Notes under the pieces: generated by a model
The model's input: the letters and a program-made list of their open reading frames with translations, nothing else
Told to the model about the DNA's origin: nothing
Database searches by the model: none
Position numbers and translations under genes: made by a program
Part shown: positions 1 through 7,700 of the stretch, one piece after another
Position numbering within the stretch: position 1 is the first letter of the stretch
Layout of the letters: each line of letters starts with the position of its first letter
Origin: Nitrospirota bacterium
Lineage (GTDB): Bacteria > Nitrospirota > Thermodesulfovibrionia > Thermodesulfovibrionales > UBA6898
NCBI GenBank assembly: GCA_004321925.1
Contig: SCQH01000033.1
Location: forward strand, 1 to 36,156
Direction: 5' to 3'
Length of the DNA stretch: 36,156 nt

Positions 1-243
1 CACGAGCCCGGTGATCTCCTGGAGCACCTGCTCCATGATCTGCGGCTTGACCGCAAGGATAATGATGTCGCAGGCTGCCACCAGCTCAGTGTTTGAGTCT
101 GTTGTCCTGACTCCGTAAGTGCGCTCAAGGAACTGCCTTCTCTCCTGGCCCGGTTCAGAGACCATGATATCCTTCATCCCCACCTCGGACATCCCTTTGA
201 TCAAAGCCCCGGCCATATTCCCGCCGCCGATAAAACCTGTCAT
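1..243 (-). CDS. proC: Pyrroline-5-carboxylate reductase, N-terminal part (cut by window edge)
   Basis: The 81 visible codons read as the N-terminal Rossmann half of ProC, which reduces pyrroline-5-carboxylate to proline with NAD(P)H in the cytoplasm. The protein begins MTGFIGGGNMAGAL, the dinucleotide-binding GxGxMA loop typical of ProC, and continues through an ILAVKPQ segment that is also characteristic of the family. The ATG at 243 overlaps the stop codon of the upstream yggS gene by 4 nt (ATGA), so the two are translationally coupled. The yggS-proC pairing is common in bacteria. The catalytic C-terminal domain lies left of the window, so completeness cannot be judged. Confidence 0.93.
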   Translation of the reverse strand, partial: MTGFIGGGNMAGALIKGMSEVGMKDIMVSEPGQERRQFLERTYGVRTTDSNTELVAACDIIILAVKPQIMEQVLQEITGLV

Positions 244-941
244 GCCGCCTCCTTTTTACGTTCTCCGAACAGCTCCGTTCCTACCCTGACGATCGTTGCG
301 CCCTCTTCTATCGCCACTTCAAAATCGTGCGACATGCCCATCGAAAGTTCCCTGAGCTCAAATCCCCGCGAGATCAGCGTATCGCGGAGCAGGCGGAGCT
401 CACGGTAAAAAGGCCTCACCTGCGCCGGATCCTCAAAATACGGCGGTATGGTCATGAGCCCCGCGACCTTCAGGTTCTTCAGCCGGAATACCCTCTCAGC
501 CGCCTTCAGAACACCATCAGGACTGAAACCATGTTTGCTTTCTTCGTCGGAAAGCTTGACCTGAAGCAGGATATTCTGTATCTTGCCGAGCTGTCCGGCG
601 TGTGTATCAATGAGCTCCGCAAGCTCAGGAGAATCGACCGAATGGATAAGGTCAAAGAGCTCCACTGACGGACGGACCTTGTTCTTCTGCAGGTGGCCGA
701 TGAGGTGCCAGACAAGGACCGAGTCCCTGACCGACTCACGCAGTATGGCCGCTTTTTCCCGCGCTGCCTGGACCCTGCTCTCCCCGAACTCACGCAGTCC
801 GCTCTCGACGGCCTCGCTGATCGTCTCCGGCCCGACCCCTTTTGTGACGGCAAGGAGCCGTATCCCGGTCAGGTCCCTTTCTGCTTTCAGCGCAGCCCGG
901 GCCATCCTTGAATAAACATTTTTCACCGTGTCTAATAGCAT
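240..941 (-). CDS. yggS: YggS/PROSC family PLP homeostasis protein
   Basis: A 233-residue cytoplasmic protein of the YggS (PLPBP) family, which binds pyridoxal phosphate without a known reaction and buffers PLP levels. The family signatures are visible: LLAVTKG with the PLP-binding lysine near residue 34, GESRVQ, WHLIGHLQKNK, SVDS, LLQVKLSDEESKHG, GLMTIPP and a C-terminal LSMGMSHDFEVAIEEGATIVRVGT segment (two neighbouring motifs that contact the phosphate). Length is normal for the family. It starts 77 nt after the LysE-type gene and its stop overlaps the proC start. A promoter candidate precedes it (see 994-1022), so it may be transcribed separately from the genes upstream. Confidence 0.95.
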   Translation of the reverse strand: MLLDTVKNVYSRMARAALKAERDLTGIRLLAVTKGVGPETISEAVESGLREFGESRVQAAREKAAILRESVRDSVLVWHLIGHLQKNKVRPSVELFDLIHSVDSPELAELIDTHAGQLGKIQNILLQVKLSDEESKHGFSPDGVLKAAERVFRLKNLKVAGLMTIPPYFEDPAQVRPFYRELRLLRDTLISRGFELRELSMGMSHDFEVAIEEGATIVRVGTELFGERKKEAA

Positions 942-993
942 TCAGCGTCCATTGGGAAACGATCTTCGCACTGCCTGAGACAGCGCGTTTTTT

Positions 994-1022
994 ATTGTAG
1001 TCCCTATGAGGTTTAAATTCAA
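994..1022 (-). promoter_or_regulatory. Candidate sigma70 promoter for yggS-proC
   Basis: On the minus strand TTGAAT (1017-1022) and TACAAT (994-999) are separated by exactly 17 nt. The -35 element overlaps the last codons of the LysE-type gene. The predicted start lies about 45 nt before the yggS ATG. It is a motif match only. Confidence 0.45.
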
Positions 1023-1642
1023 TAAACGATGCTTTTGATGAACCAGCCGCCGAAAAAAAGCAGAAAAACGCCGCAGGCATACAGCATATACCGGTAGCCG
1101 GCCTCTCCCATGGCATGCCGTCCCTTCGCAACCGCGCCCGAGACCATGCTGTACCAGGCAAGGTCGGCCGCTATATGACCCGCATAAAATGCCGCTGCCC
1201 CGGCCACCCCGGACCTCATTGAGCTGACGAGGTAGCCGAACCCTATCGTCACCCACCAGATGACCCAGTACGGGTTTGAGATGCTCCCGACAATGCCGGT
1301 CAGGACCAGGTTCATCCCGGGACGGCCCTCTTCTGCCGTAAAGACCAGCCGTGCCTTTCGGGCATCCTTTAAGAGCATGATCCCCATGACAATCAGGATC
1401 ACGCCGCCGGTCAGGCTGATAAAGGCCTTTGTCCTCTCTGCGGTCAGCAGCGGCGTTATGCCGAAGAAGAGCAGCAACACGATCGCCAGCTCAAGGATGC
1501 CATGGCCGAGGATGATCAGGGGGCCGGCCTTGAACCCTTTTTTTATTGACTCGCTCACGGTGATGGTCAGCAGGGGGCCCGGGACCAGTGCACCCGACAG
1601 TGCTATCACAAAGGAGGAAAAGGCTATCAGGACGAGGCTCAC
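1019..1642 (-). CDS. LysE/RhtB-family amino-acid exporter-like membrane protein
   Basis: A 207-residue integral membrane protein with about six hydrophobic segments, matching the LysE/RhtB translocator family that exports amino acids or related small molecules. The N-terminal segment ALSGALVPGPLLTITV carries the conserved P-G-P motif of the family. Later helices include a NPYWVIWW segment, also typical. The GTG start at 1642 overlaps the stop of the upstream radical SAM gene by 4 nt (GTGA), so it is translationally coupled to it. Substrate cannot be told from sequence. No signal of truncation. Confidence 0.85.
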   Translation of the reverse strand: MSLVLIAFSSFVIALSGALVPGPLLTITVSESIKKGFKAGPLIILGHGILELAIVLLLFFGITPLLTAERTKAFISLTGGVILIVMGIMLLKDARKARLVFTAEEGRPGMNLVLTGIVGSISNPYWVIWWVTIGFGYLVSSMRSGVAGAAAFYAGHIAADLAWYSMVSGAVAKGRHAMGEAGYRYMLYACGVFLLFFGGWFIKSIVY

Positions 1643-3261
1643 GACCTGAGGGCCTCCTGATACTCCTCCCAGAGCCTCTCTTTAGCCACACCGGCATCGA
1701 TGAAGTCCCAGGGAAGCACCTCAGCAATATCTTTCCTTCTAAATATGGAGAAAGACCTGTCTGCCGCGGCAAAGCCCGAAATTCCTGTATGAGCGGTCTT
1801 TTCTATGAGCGCAGAGCTGCGCCTGTCGCCGATCGAGAGGACTCCCTGGAAATAGGCCTGCTTCACAATATCGTAATTGACCTTCACCCCTTTGACGTTC
1901 GAAAGCCCCTTTTTCAGGATCTTCAGCCGTTCCTTCACCTCTCCCATCCTCTCCATAGGGTGCCACTGAAAAGGGGTGAAGGGCTTCGGGACAAAGGTGC
2001 TGGCAGTGATGTTTATAAAGCCGCGCCTGTTTCGGTCGCGGATCTTCTTCACCAGAGAAACGATGCCGTTGATATCTTCCCTTGTCTCGGTCGGAAGGCC
2101 GACCATAAAATAGAGCCGGAGCGTCTCGACGCCTTCGGCCAGGATCAGGCCTGCCGCCTCGAGAATGTCTTCTTCGCTGATCTTCTTGCTGATCACCCCC
2201 CGCAACCGTGCGGTCCCAGCCTCAGGGGCGATGGATACGCTCTTATGTCCTTTCATTAACGATACAATCCTGCCGCTTTTTGAACTGGCCCTGAGCGAGG
2301 TGATCGAAAAATCAACGCCTTCTATCGCAAGCACCTCTTCCGCATGCTGATAATCCGAAAGCGACGGACCGATCAGCCCCACCCTCTTCGTCTTCTTCAG
2401 CGCCTCGGAGATCTCGGCCTTCATCTCGGCCAGGTCCTTCTTTCTGACCGGCTTATAGATATGTCCGGCAACACAGAACCTGCAGGACCAGGGACAGCCG
2501 CGCATCGCCTCTGCCAGATACATACCGGAGAAACTGGCCTCGGGAGTAATGATGACCGGCCTGATGCCCTTAACGGAGATGCTCGCGACCGTCCGTTTTT
2601 TTATCCTGGCAGGGGCAGCAGGCAAAGAGGTCCGGCCGGAGATCTGCCCTGTCACCGCATCGTAGGCCACTGAATAAAGGCGGGGAATGTACAGGCCGCT
2701 GATATGCAGACAGGCGCTGTAGAGATCGTCCCGCTGCCTGTGGCCCCTGAAGACGTCGATAAATTCAGGCAGCATCTCCTCTGCCTCCCCGATGAAAGAG
2801 ATGTCGATGAACTCCGCCATCGGTTCAGGGTTATAGAAGGCGCAGACCCCTCCCATGATGATCAGGGGATGTGCCGGCATTCGGTCAGAGCTCCGCAGCG
2901 GGATGCGCGACAACTCCAGCATCTTCAGGACATTCGGATAATCGTTTTCGAAAGAGACAGAGAAGGCAACGATATCAAAATCGGCCAGCGGCCGTTTCGA
3001 TTCCATCGAAAAGATCCCGGTCCCGCTCTTTATATGCACGTCAATATCCTCCGGGGACGGCAAAAATGCCCGTTCAGCGACAACATCCGGCATGCTGTTG
3101 AGCAGCCCGTATATGCCCTGGAACCCGAGGCTGGACATGCCGACGGAATACGTGTTCGGATACAGAAGGGCTATACTGATCCTGCCGCCTGGGTCCTTAT
3201 AGATCGTACCGGTCTCACGGGAGAGCAGATGGTCGGTCTTCTCATACAATTGCTGGTTCAT
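1639..3261 (-). CDS. Radical SAM protein with N-terminal B12-binding-like domain (TIGR03960-like)
   Basis: A 540-residue protein with a CxxxCxxC iron-sulfur/SAM motif, seen as CPWSCRFC (coding bases near 2476-2500), hence a radical SAM enzyme. The first ~200 residues (ALLYPNTYSVGMSSLGF, ESKRPLADFDIVAFS, PLIIMGGVCAFYNPEP) look like the cobalamin-binding-type domain of the TIGR03960 group. Reaction and substrate are unknown. I prefer the ATG at 3261 (MNQQLYEK) over the upstream in-frame ATG at 3309, because a TATAAT hexamer lies at 3271-3276 and would place transcription start next to 3261. TIGR03960 proteins are often fused or adjacent to a TIGR03936 partner and an RNase; here it stands alone with a LysE-type exporter. 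Confidence 0.85.
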   Translation of the reverse strand: MNQQLYEKTDHLLSRETGTIYKDPGGRISIALLYPNTYSVGMSSLGFQGIYGLLNSMPDVVAERAFLPSPEDIDVHIKSGTGIFSMESKRPLADFDIVAFSVSFENDYPNVLKMLELSRIPLRSSDRMPAHPLIIMGGVCAFYNPEPMAEFIDISFIGEAEEMLPEFIDVFRGHRQRDDLYSACLHISGLYIPRLYSVAYDAVTGQISGRTSLPAAPARIKKRTVASISVKGIRPVIITPEASFSGMYLAEAMRGCPWSCRFCVAGHIYKPVRKKDLAEMKAEISEALKKTKRVGLIGPSLSDYQHAEEVLAIEGVDFSITSLRASSKSGRIVSLMKGHKSVSIAPEAGTARLRGVISKKISEEDILEAAGLILAEGVETLRLYFMVGLPTETREDINGIVSLVKKIRDRNRRGFINITASTFVPKPFTPFQWHPMERMGEVKERLKILKKGLSNVKGVKVNYDIVKQAYFQGVLSIGDRRSSALIEKTAHTGISGFAAADRSFSIFRRKDIAEVLPWDFIDAGVAKERLWEEYQEALRS

Positions 3262-3270
3262 GCTGCTTCT

Positions 3271-3276
3271 ATTATA
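3271..3276 (-). promoter_or_regulatory. -10 element (TATAAT) of the radical SAM gene
   Basis: A perfect TATAAT on the minus strand ends 9 nt before the ATG at 3261. I see no good -35 hexamer at 16-18 nt. If used, the mRNA would have almost no leader. Confidence 0.4.
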
Positions 3277-3319
3277 CTTGCCGGTGCGGGTAGAGAGGTA
3301 TCGAATCAATCCGGTGTGC

Positions 3320-3325
3320 TAAAAT
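3320..3325 (+). promoter_or_regulatory. -10 element (TAAAAT) of smpB
   Basis: TAAAAT ends 6 nt before the smpB ATG, which would make the transcript start at or within a base or two of the start codon. No Shine-Dalgarno sequence and no convincing -35 box are visible. It is divergent from the minus-strand TATAAT at 3271. Confidence 0.35.
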
Positions 3326-3331
3326 TCAGCT

Positions 3332-3781
3332 ATGACCATTGTGGCCCAGAACAGAAAGGCCTTTCATGACTATGCGATCGACGAGACGCTCGAGGCAGGG
3401 ATAGTCCTGACCGGGACCGAGGTAAAATCCCTCAGGGACGGGAAGGCGAATCTCATGGACAGTTACGTCCTCATCAAGGGGTCTGAGGCATTACTGCTGA
3501 ATTGCCATATAAGCCCTTACTCACACGGCAATATCATGAACCACGATCCCATCAGGACGCGGAAGCTCCTCCTGCATAAAAAAGAGATCGCCAGACTTCA
3601 GGGCAAGATATTACAGAAAGGCTATTCGCTCATCCCGCTGAAGATCTATTTTAAGGGCTCCCATGCAAAGGTAGAGGTTGGTCTCGCACGAGGAAAGAAG
3701 CAGTATGAAAAGCGGGACACGATCAAGAAAAAGGAAGCCGACCGCGAGATCCAGCGCGCAATGAGGAATCGCAACAAATAA
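3332..3781 (+). CDS. smpB: SsrA-binding protein SmpB
   Basis: A 149-residue protein of normal SmpB length. SmpB binds tmRNA and delivers it to stalled ribosomes for trans-translation. The diagnostic segments are present: [11 protein letters not shown] at the start, [17 protein letters not shown], an [16 protein letters not shown] segment, and the basic C-terminal tail that occupies the decoding centre. The gene stands alone on the plus strand between divergent and convergent neighbours. Its RNA partner ssrA is encoded in this same window about 8.4 kb downstream in the same orientation. The ATG at 3332 is the only sensible start; a -10-like TAAAAT directly before it suggests a leaderless mRNA. 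Confidence 0.97.
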   Translation: MTIVAQNRKAFHDYAIDETLEAGIVLTGTEVKSLRDGKANLMDSYVLIKGSEALLLNCHISPYSHGNIMNHDPIRTRKLLLHKKEIARLQGKILQKGYSLIPLKIYFKGSHAKVEVGLARGKKQYEKRDTIKKKEADREIQRAMRNRNK

Positions 3782-3791
3782 TCTTCTGCAA

Positions 3792-3820
3792 GCCGGATGT
3801 CAGCCCGGCAGCCTTTTGAT
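3792..3820 (+). terminator. Possible terminator after smpB
   Basis: A 5-bp GCCGG/CCGGC stem with an 8-nt loop (3792-3809) is followed by a T-rich stretch containing TTTT and TTTC. It sits between the convergent smpB and LRR genes. The stem is short, so the call is tentative. Confidence 0.35.
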
Positions 3821-3836
3821 TTCTTCTGGACTGTCC

Positions 3837-5000
3837 TTATCTCGCTGCGACGGTGATCTGCTTGTCTATCACCCTGACGCCGTCGAGGAAGATCTCGAAT
3901 TTCCATTGGCCGGGGCTGTCGAGGTTCTTCCGTATCTGATAAGCGGTATAGGTATAATGCGTATCATCGGACGGCGAAAAATCCATCTTCGTCTGCTTGA
4001 CCAGATCTCCTGAGCCGTCATAGATGTTGCAGAGATACTGGTGTGTTTCTCGCGGAAGGGAGTACCACATGACATAGAGGTATATCGACTTCTCCTCCAG
4101 GGTCAACTCCCTGAGATTGTTTATCGGTTCATTGTTCTCATCCAGCCCGTTGGTAAATATCGCCCGGTAATTGGGGCTCCCCGCAGAACTCTTCTTCTTT
4201 TCAGGGCTGCGTGCCGTCTTCACCGGAGGTTCGGCCTGTTTGCCCGCCAGATCGAACTTCAGATTGGGAAAGTTCTTTTTCAACATCTCAAGGTCCGCAG
4301 AAGTGATATTGCTGCCGCCAAGGATAACCCTGAGCCCCTTTACCGTTTTGAAATCATCAGGGAAAGAGGGAACATTTGCTGATATAACCGAGAGTTCCTT
4401 AAGCTTTTTCAGCTTTGCGACAAAAGCCGGGATCTCCGGGATGCTGTTATCGTCCAGCAGAAGCCTCTCGAGCTTGTCCAGCCCCGCGATCTGCTGCGGC
4501 ACCTCTGTCAGGCCGTTTCGTCCCAGATCGAGCTCTGTCAGGTTCTTGAGGCGCGAAATGCCTTTCGGCAGGTGCTTTGCCTGCTTCTTCAGTGTCTGTT
4601 TTGAAGTATCAGCAGCAGCGTTGTCCGTGACGCCGGAGAGCCTCAGCACCCTGAGATTGGACAGATTCCCGATAGATTCAGGAATGGCAATGTTCATTTT
4701 GCATCCGCTGCCATTGTCGATGATCAGCCTTTCAAGCTTCGGCAGACTTCCGATCTCGGCAGGCAGGGCTTCAAGCTGCGGAAGACAGCCGATCTGAAGT
4801 CTCTGCAGGTTCCGGAGCTTCTTTATCTCAGGCGGCAGCTGTTTCAGCCTGGGATCATCCTTCAGTGTCACCACAGTGGCCTTCTTCGGATTTGACAATG
4901 CAGCCTTCAGGCTGTCGTACGACTGGGCCTTAGTCTCAACCGGCAATGAGCCTAGTACGAGCAATGATATAACAGCAGATCTCAGGATAGTTTTCGGCAT
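3837..5000 (-). CDS. Exported leucine-rich-repeat protein with C-terminal beta-rich domain
   Basis: A roughly 387-residue protein with an N-terminal signal peptide (hydrophobic core AVISLLVLGSL, likely cleavage after VETKA). Residues about 50-255 hold around eight leucine-rich repeats of the bacterial LPxxIxxLxxLxxLxL type, for example LPPEIKKLRNLQRL and VPQQIAGLDKLERL. After a basic linker (SPEKKKSS) the last ~110 residues form a separate, probably beta-sandwich domain (IYLYVMWYSLP, GQWKFEIFLDG). LRR surfaces bind other proteins, so a binding or scaffolding role outside the cytoplasm is likely, but no function is known. AGGAGG at 5005-5010 sits 4 nt before the ATG at 5000 and only 1 nt before the ATG at 5003, which favours 5000. 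Confidence 0.8.
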   Translation of the reverse strand: MPKTILRSAVISLLVLGSLPVETKAQSYDSLKAALSNPKKATVVTLKDDPRLKQLPPEIKKLRNLQRLQIGCLPQLEALPAEIGSLPKLERLIIDNGSGCKMNIAIPESIGNLSNLRVLRLSGVTDNAAADTSKQTLKKQAKHLPKGISRLKNLTELDLGRNGLTEVPQQIAGLDKLERLLLDDNSIPEIPAFVAKLKKLKELSVISANVPSFPDDFKTVKGLRVILGGSNITSADLEMLKKNFPNLKFDLAGKQAEPPVKTARSPEKKKSSAGSPNYRAIFTNGLDENNEPINNLRELTLEEKSIYLYVMWYSLPRETHQYLCNIYDGSGDLVKQTKMDFSPSDDTHYTYTAYQIRKNLDSPGQWKFEIFLDGVRVIDKQITVAAR

Positions 5001-5003
5001 CAT

Positions 5004-5278
5004 TCCTCCTGTATGTCTTCATAGTTGATCATACCAATTATCCCTTACAATCAATGACTTGACAGTATACCACAGCTCAGCATTTATAGTCAGCAGCCAT
5101 CGTTGTCAGTCGGGATGAAAAAAGCCCGGAAAACCCTGAAAAAGAAGTTGCAATCAGCAGTGATAGAGATACAATTTTAGTAGGAATAGCAGTGCATGAT
5201 AACAGACTGCTGTCCGGTCAGATTTATTAACCGTAAGGGGCAGCATGTTATGTGCCAACATTAAAAAGGGGGTGCGAT
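5004..5278. other. Divergent intergenic region between LRR and collagen-like genes
   Basis: 275 nt without a gene. On the plus strand TTGACA (5059-5064) is followed 18-19 nt later by TTTATAG (5083-5089), a fair sigma70 promoter about 190 nt upstream of the collagen-like gene, implying a long leader. On the minus strand TATGAT (5028-5033) with TTGATT 15 nt upstream (5049-5054) could serve the LRR gene. No hairpin, riboswitch or small ORF stands out. Confidence 0.4.
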
Positions 5279-6229
5279 ATGAAAAAGCTAATGAAGGGGT
5301 ATATCGGTTCGGCAGTCATGGTTACTCTGCTTGTTTTCATGGCAATGGGCAGGGCATGGGGAGATGCGACATATTCATCCGACGGGAATATCCATCTGTA
5401 TATGGTGGATGTCCCGGGATCAGGTATGTATGATGCCTATCTGAAGGCAACGGACAGCACCGGGCTGGAGTTTGTGCTTACCAGTGCGCAGGAGGTTGCT
5501 CCTGGACCGGGCATTGCAGCGAAGTTTACCGGAGAGACAGGCATTCTGAGCATACCGAAGCTTGCCATGAACGGGGTGAGCAATGATACGAAATATGTTG
5601 ATGTTGATCTGGAGCTCATACCCGGATCAGACCCTATGAAGTTTAAGGTAAAAGGTGTTTATGGGCTGCAGGTTGGCGTTGACGACAGGGGGCCGATGGG
5701 ACCCCGGGGACTTAAAGGAGACACCGGTGCAACAGGACCGCAGGGGATACAGGGAGTGGCAGGTCCGATGGGGCTGCAGGGACCGATAGGCTTGCCAGGA
5801 CCGACTGGTGCCACTGGCGCTACAGGTGCAACGGGGCCGCAGGGGATCCAGGGTGCAGCAGGACCGCAGGGGCCGATTGGTTTGACCGGTGCAACAGGCC
5901 CGCAGGGGATACAGGGAGTGGCAGGACCAACAGGTGCCACGGGCGCAACGGGAGCAGTAGGAATTTCACAATACGAGTATTTCGAAGTGAGTGTGCCGTG
6001 CACTAACGCGTTGTGTTCGGGACAAGCCAATTGCTCTGCCGGTAAGTCCGTATTGGGTGGGGGCGTCTGGCGACCAGGAGGTGGGGTACTCGGGAATAAC
6101 CTTCACGCGAGTTACCCCCACAATACCTGGGTAGGCTTCCCGCCGGATCATTGGCACGGGGATGTCCAAAACATGGACTGGTTCGAAATCACTTTTAAAG
6201 TCTGGGTCATCTGTGCTGTGGTCAATTAG
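5279..6229 (+). CDS. Exported collagen-like Gly-X-Y repeat protein
   Basis: A 316-residue exported protein. The ATG at 5279 is preferred over 5252 because AAGGGGG precedes it at good spacing and it opens a clean signal peptide ([10 protein letters not shown], hydrophobic [10 protein letters not shown], likely cleavage after RAWG). Residues about 23-137 form a unique N-terminal domain. Residues 138-230 are 31 uninterrupted Gly-X-Y triplets (bases 5690-5968), rich in GAT, GPQ and GIQ. The last 86 residues have four cysteines and a GKSVLGGG motif, resembling C-terminal domains found on other bacterial collagen-like proteins. Such proteins form triple helices on the cell surface or in the matrix. 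The repeat DNA itself is internally repetitive, so copy number may vary between strains. It may be a surface adhesin; this is inference. Confidence 0.88.
   Translation: MKKLMKGYIGSAVMVTLLVFMAMGRAWGDATYSSDGNIHLYMVDVPGSGMYDAYLKATDSTGLEFVLTSAQEVAPGPGIAAKFTGETGILSIPKLAMNGVSNDTKYVDVDLELIPGSDPMKFKVKGVYGLQVGVDDRGPMGPRGLKGDTGATGPQGIQGVAGPMGLQGPIGLPGPTGATGATGATGPQGIQGAAGPQGPIGLTGATGPQGIQGVAGPTGATGATGAVGISQYEYFEVSVPCTNALCSGQANCSAGKSVLGGGVWRPGGGVLGNNLHASYPHNTWVGFPPDHWHGDVQNMDWFEITFKVWVICAVVN
5690..5968 (+). repeat. Collagen-like triplet repeat tract (31 x 9 nt)
   Basis: Thirty-one consecutive GGN-N3-N3 codon triplets. A longer unit, about 40 nt encoding [10 protein letters not shown] plus V/A, A, G, P, recurs three times (near 5724, 5823 and 5896), showing duplication of blocks rather than only single triplets. 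Confidence 0.9.
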
Positions 6230-6230
6230 G

Positions 6231-6280
6231 GGCCATTTTTTGGCCTTCGGCGCTTGGACGGGGCGGCTTGTTGCTGCCCC
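6231..6280 (+). terminator. Hairpins after the collagen-like gene
   Basis: Two inverted repeats follow the stop codon. GGCCA/TGGCC (6231-6245) has a T5 loop. GGGGCGGC/GCTGCCCC (6260-6280) has an 8-bp stem with one G-U pair and a 5-nt loop, followed by a mixed AT stretch rather than a T run. It probably terminates transcription between this gene and the convergent TPR-CHAT gene. Confidence 0.5.
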
Positions 6281-6360
6281 ATCATTATTGTATAGTTGCT
6301 CTTCTGCATGAAATCTTCCGGACAAACCTGTCGACCCGAAAGGGACGTTTATCCGTAAGG

Positions 6361-7700
6361 CTAATTCGGGTTGCCGACCAGAATAAAGGCACCCCAGTAA
6401 AAGGGGTTCGGTTTTTTCTTCATGATCTCAAGCTTGGCCTGCCGCAAGGCCTCTGCCTTTGATTTCCCTTCTGCCATGAGACCGTAGAAGCCGGTCATCA
6501 GCTCCATGGTCTCTTTGCTCGGCACGCTCCAGAGGCTGAGGATGACCGCTTTCGAACCTGAAAGGATAAAGGCACGCTTCAGCCCGAATACCCCCTCCCC
6601 GCTCTGGACGTCCCCAACCCCTGTCTCGCAGGCGGAGAGTACGACAAGGTCTGTCCCGCTGAGCCTCAGGCCCATGACCTTCTCGGCGCTCATCACGCCT
6701 TCGTCCTTGCCCTCGCGCAGGGAAAGGTTGATCCCCGCAAGCGCAATACCTGAACGCAGCATCGGGTTGTCTTTAAACAGCAGGTGATCAGAGCCGGATG
6801 TATCGGCAGTCTTCAGAGGATCGGCCCTTGAGATGAAATACCCGTGGGTCGCCAGGTGCAGGATCCTCGGCGACCCGGCAGTAAGCAGAACAGATTCCAC
6901 GGCTTTTTCGCTCTGATAGTTCTTCACCGTCAGCTTCATCCTCCGGGTCAGTATATCCTGGATCGTATTGGCTTCGCTCTTCGTATGAGGGAGCCTCGCA
7001 AAAAACGCAAGGTCGCTCCCTTTTGGTATAACATGCGTTTCCGTCTCTGCCCCGGTCGCCTTATCTGCGCCCCTCACCTTTACGGCCAGACCCAGATCGT
7101 AATCAGGGTCAGCAATGATGACTGCCGCCCCCTGCCCGCTCCGCGGGGCAGTCGCCTCGAACCTCACGAAATCCCTGCCGGCAGATATATAGCTGATCCG
7201 GTACTTTTCAATGGCATACTCATTCTGCGCATTGAGCAGGATCTCAACAGGTATCAGGTTCAGCATGCCGTCAGGGCTGACATAAAGGTGCTGTTTACCC
7301 GAAAGGTGCTGCTCAAGGGGGTTGAGAATAAGCCGGTAGATCTCTGCGGCCTCCCTGTCGAGCAGCTTCCTGTTGGGGACATATGCGTTCCGTGCGGCAT
7401 TCATGGCCTTAAGGTATGTCTGGATATGCTTCTCGATGATGTCGGCCGGCCCAAGGTCAATAAGCTGAGCCGGCGATATTTCTCCCGGGTTGAGGATAAA
7501 TACTAGATACCTCGGTTCTTTCCACTTCTTCTCCTGAAAATCGAACGTCCCGATCCTTGCAAAATCGAGATAGACCGAACCAGGAGGAAATATCCCGGAG
7601 ATCCTCGACGCATCAGCCCGGCCTGACCTCTTGTCAACGGCAAAATCAGCGCTCTTAGCCGACAGGGCAGCCTCAAGAGACTCTTTAAGGCGTTCATTCT
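6361..7700 (-). other. CHAT protease domain region of the TPR-CHAT protein
   Basis: Approximate extent of the region downstream of the TPRs. It contains the helical linker and the CHAT fold, with FPPGSVYLDFA, YVSPDGMLNLIPVE, the catalytic histidine and the catalytic cysteine in the usual order. The C-terminus NPFYWGAFILVGNPN is the standard CHAT ending, so the domain is complete. Confidence 0.85.

Noticed and set aside
5690-5968. Short regular repeats that could suggest a CRISPR array
   Set aside because: The repeats are 9-nt coding triplets without spacers and in frame with a collagen-like protein; no cas genes nearby.
5659-6030. Minus-strand Pro/Gly-rich frame opposite the collagen repeats
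   Set aside because: It only mirrors the Gly-X-Y repeat; no start signals, and the sense protein has signal peptide and conserved C-terminal domain.
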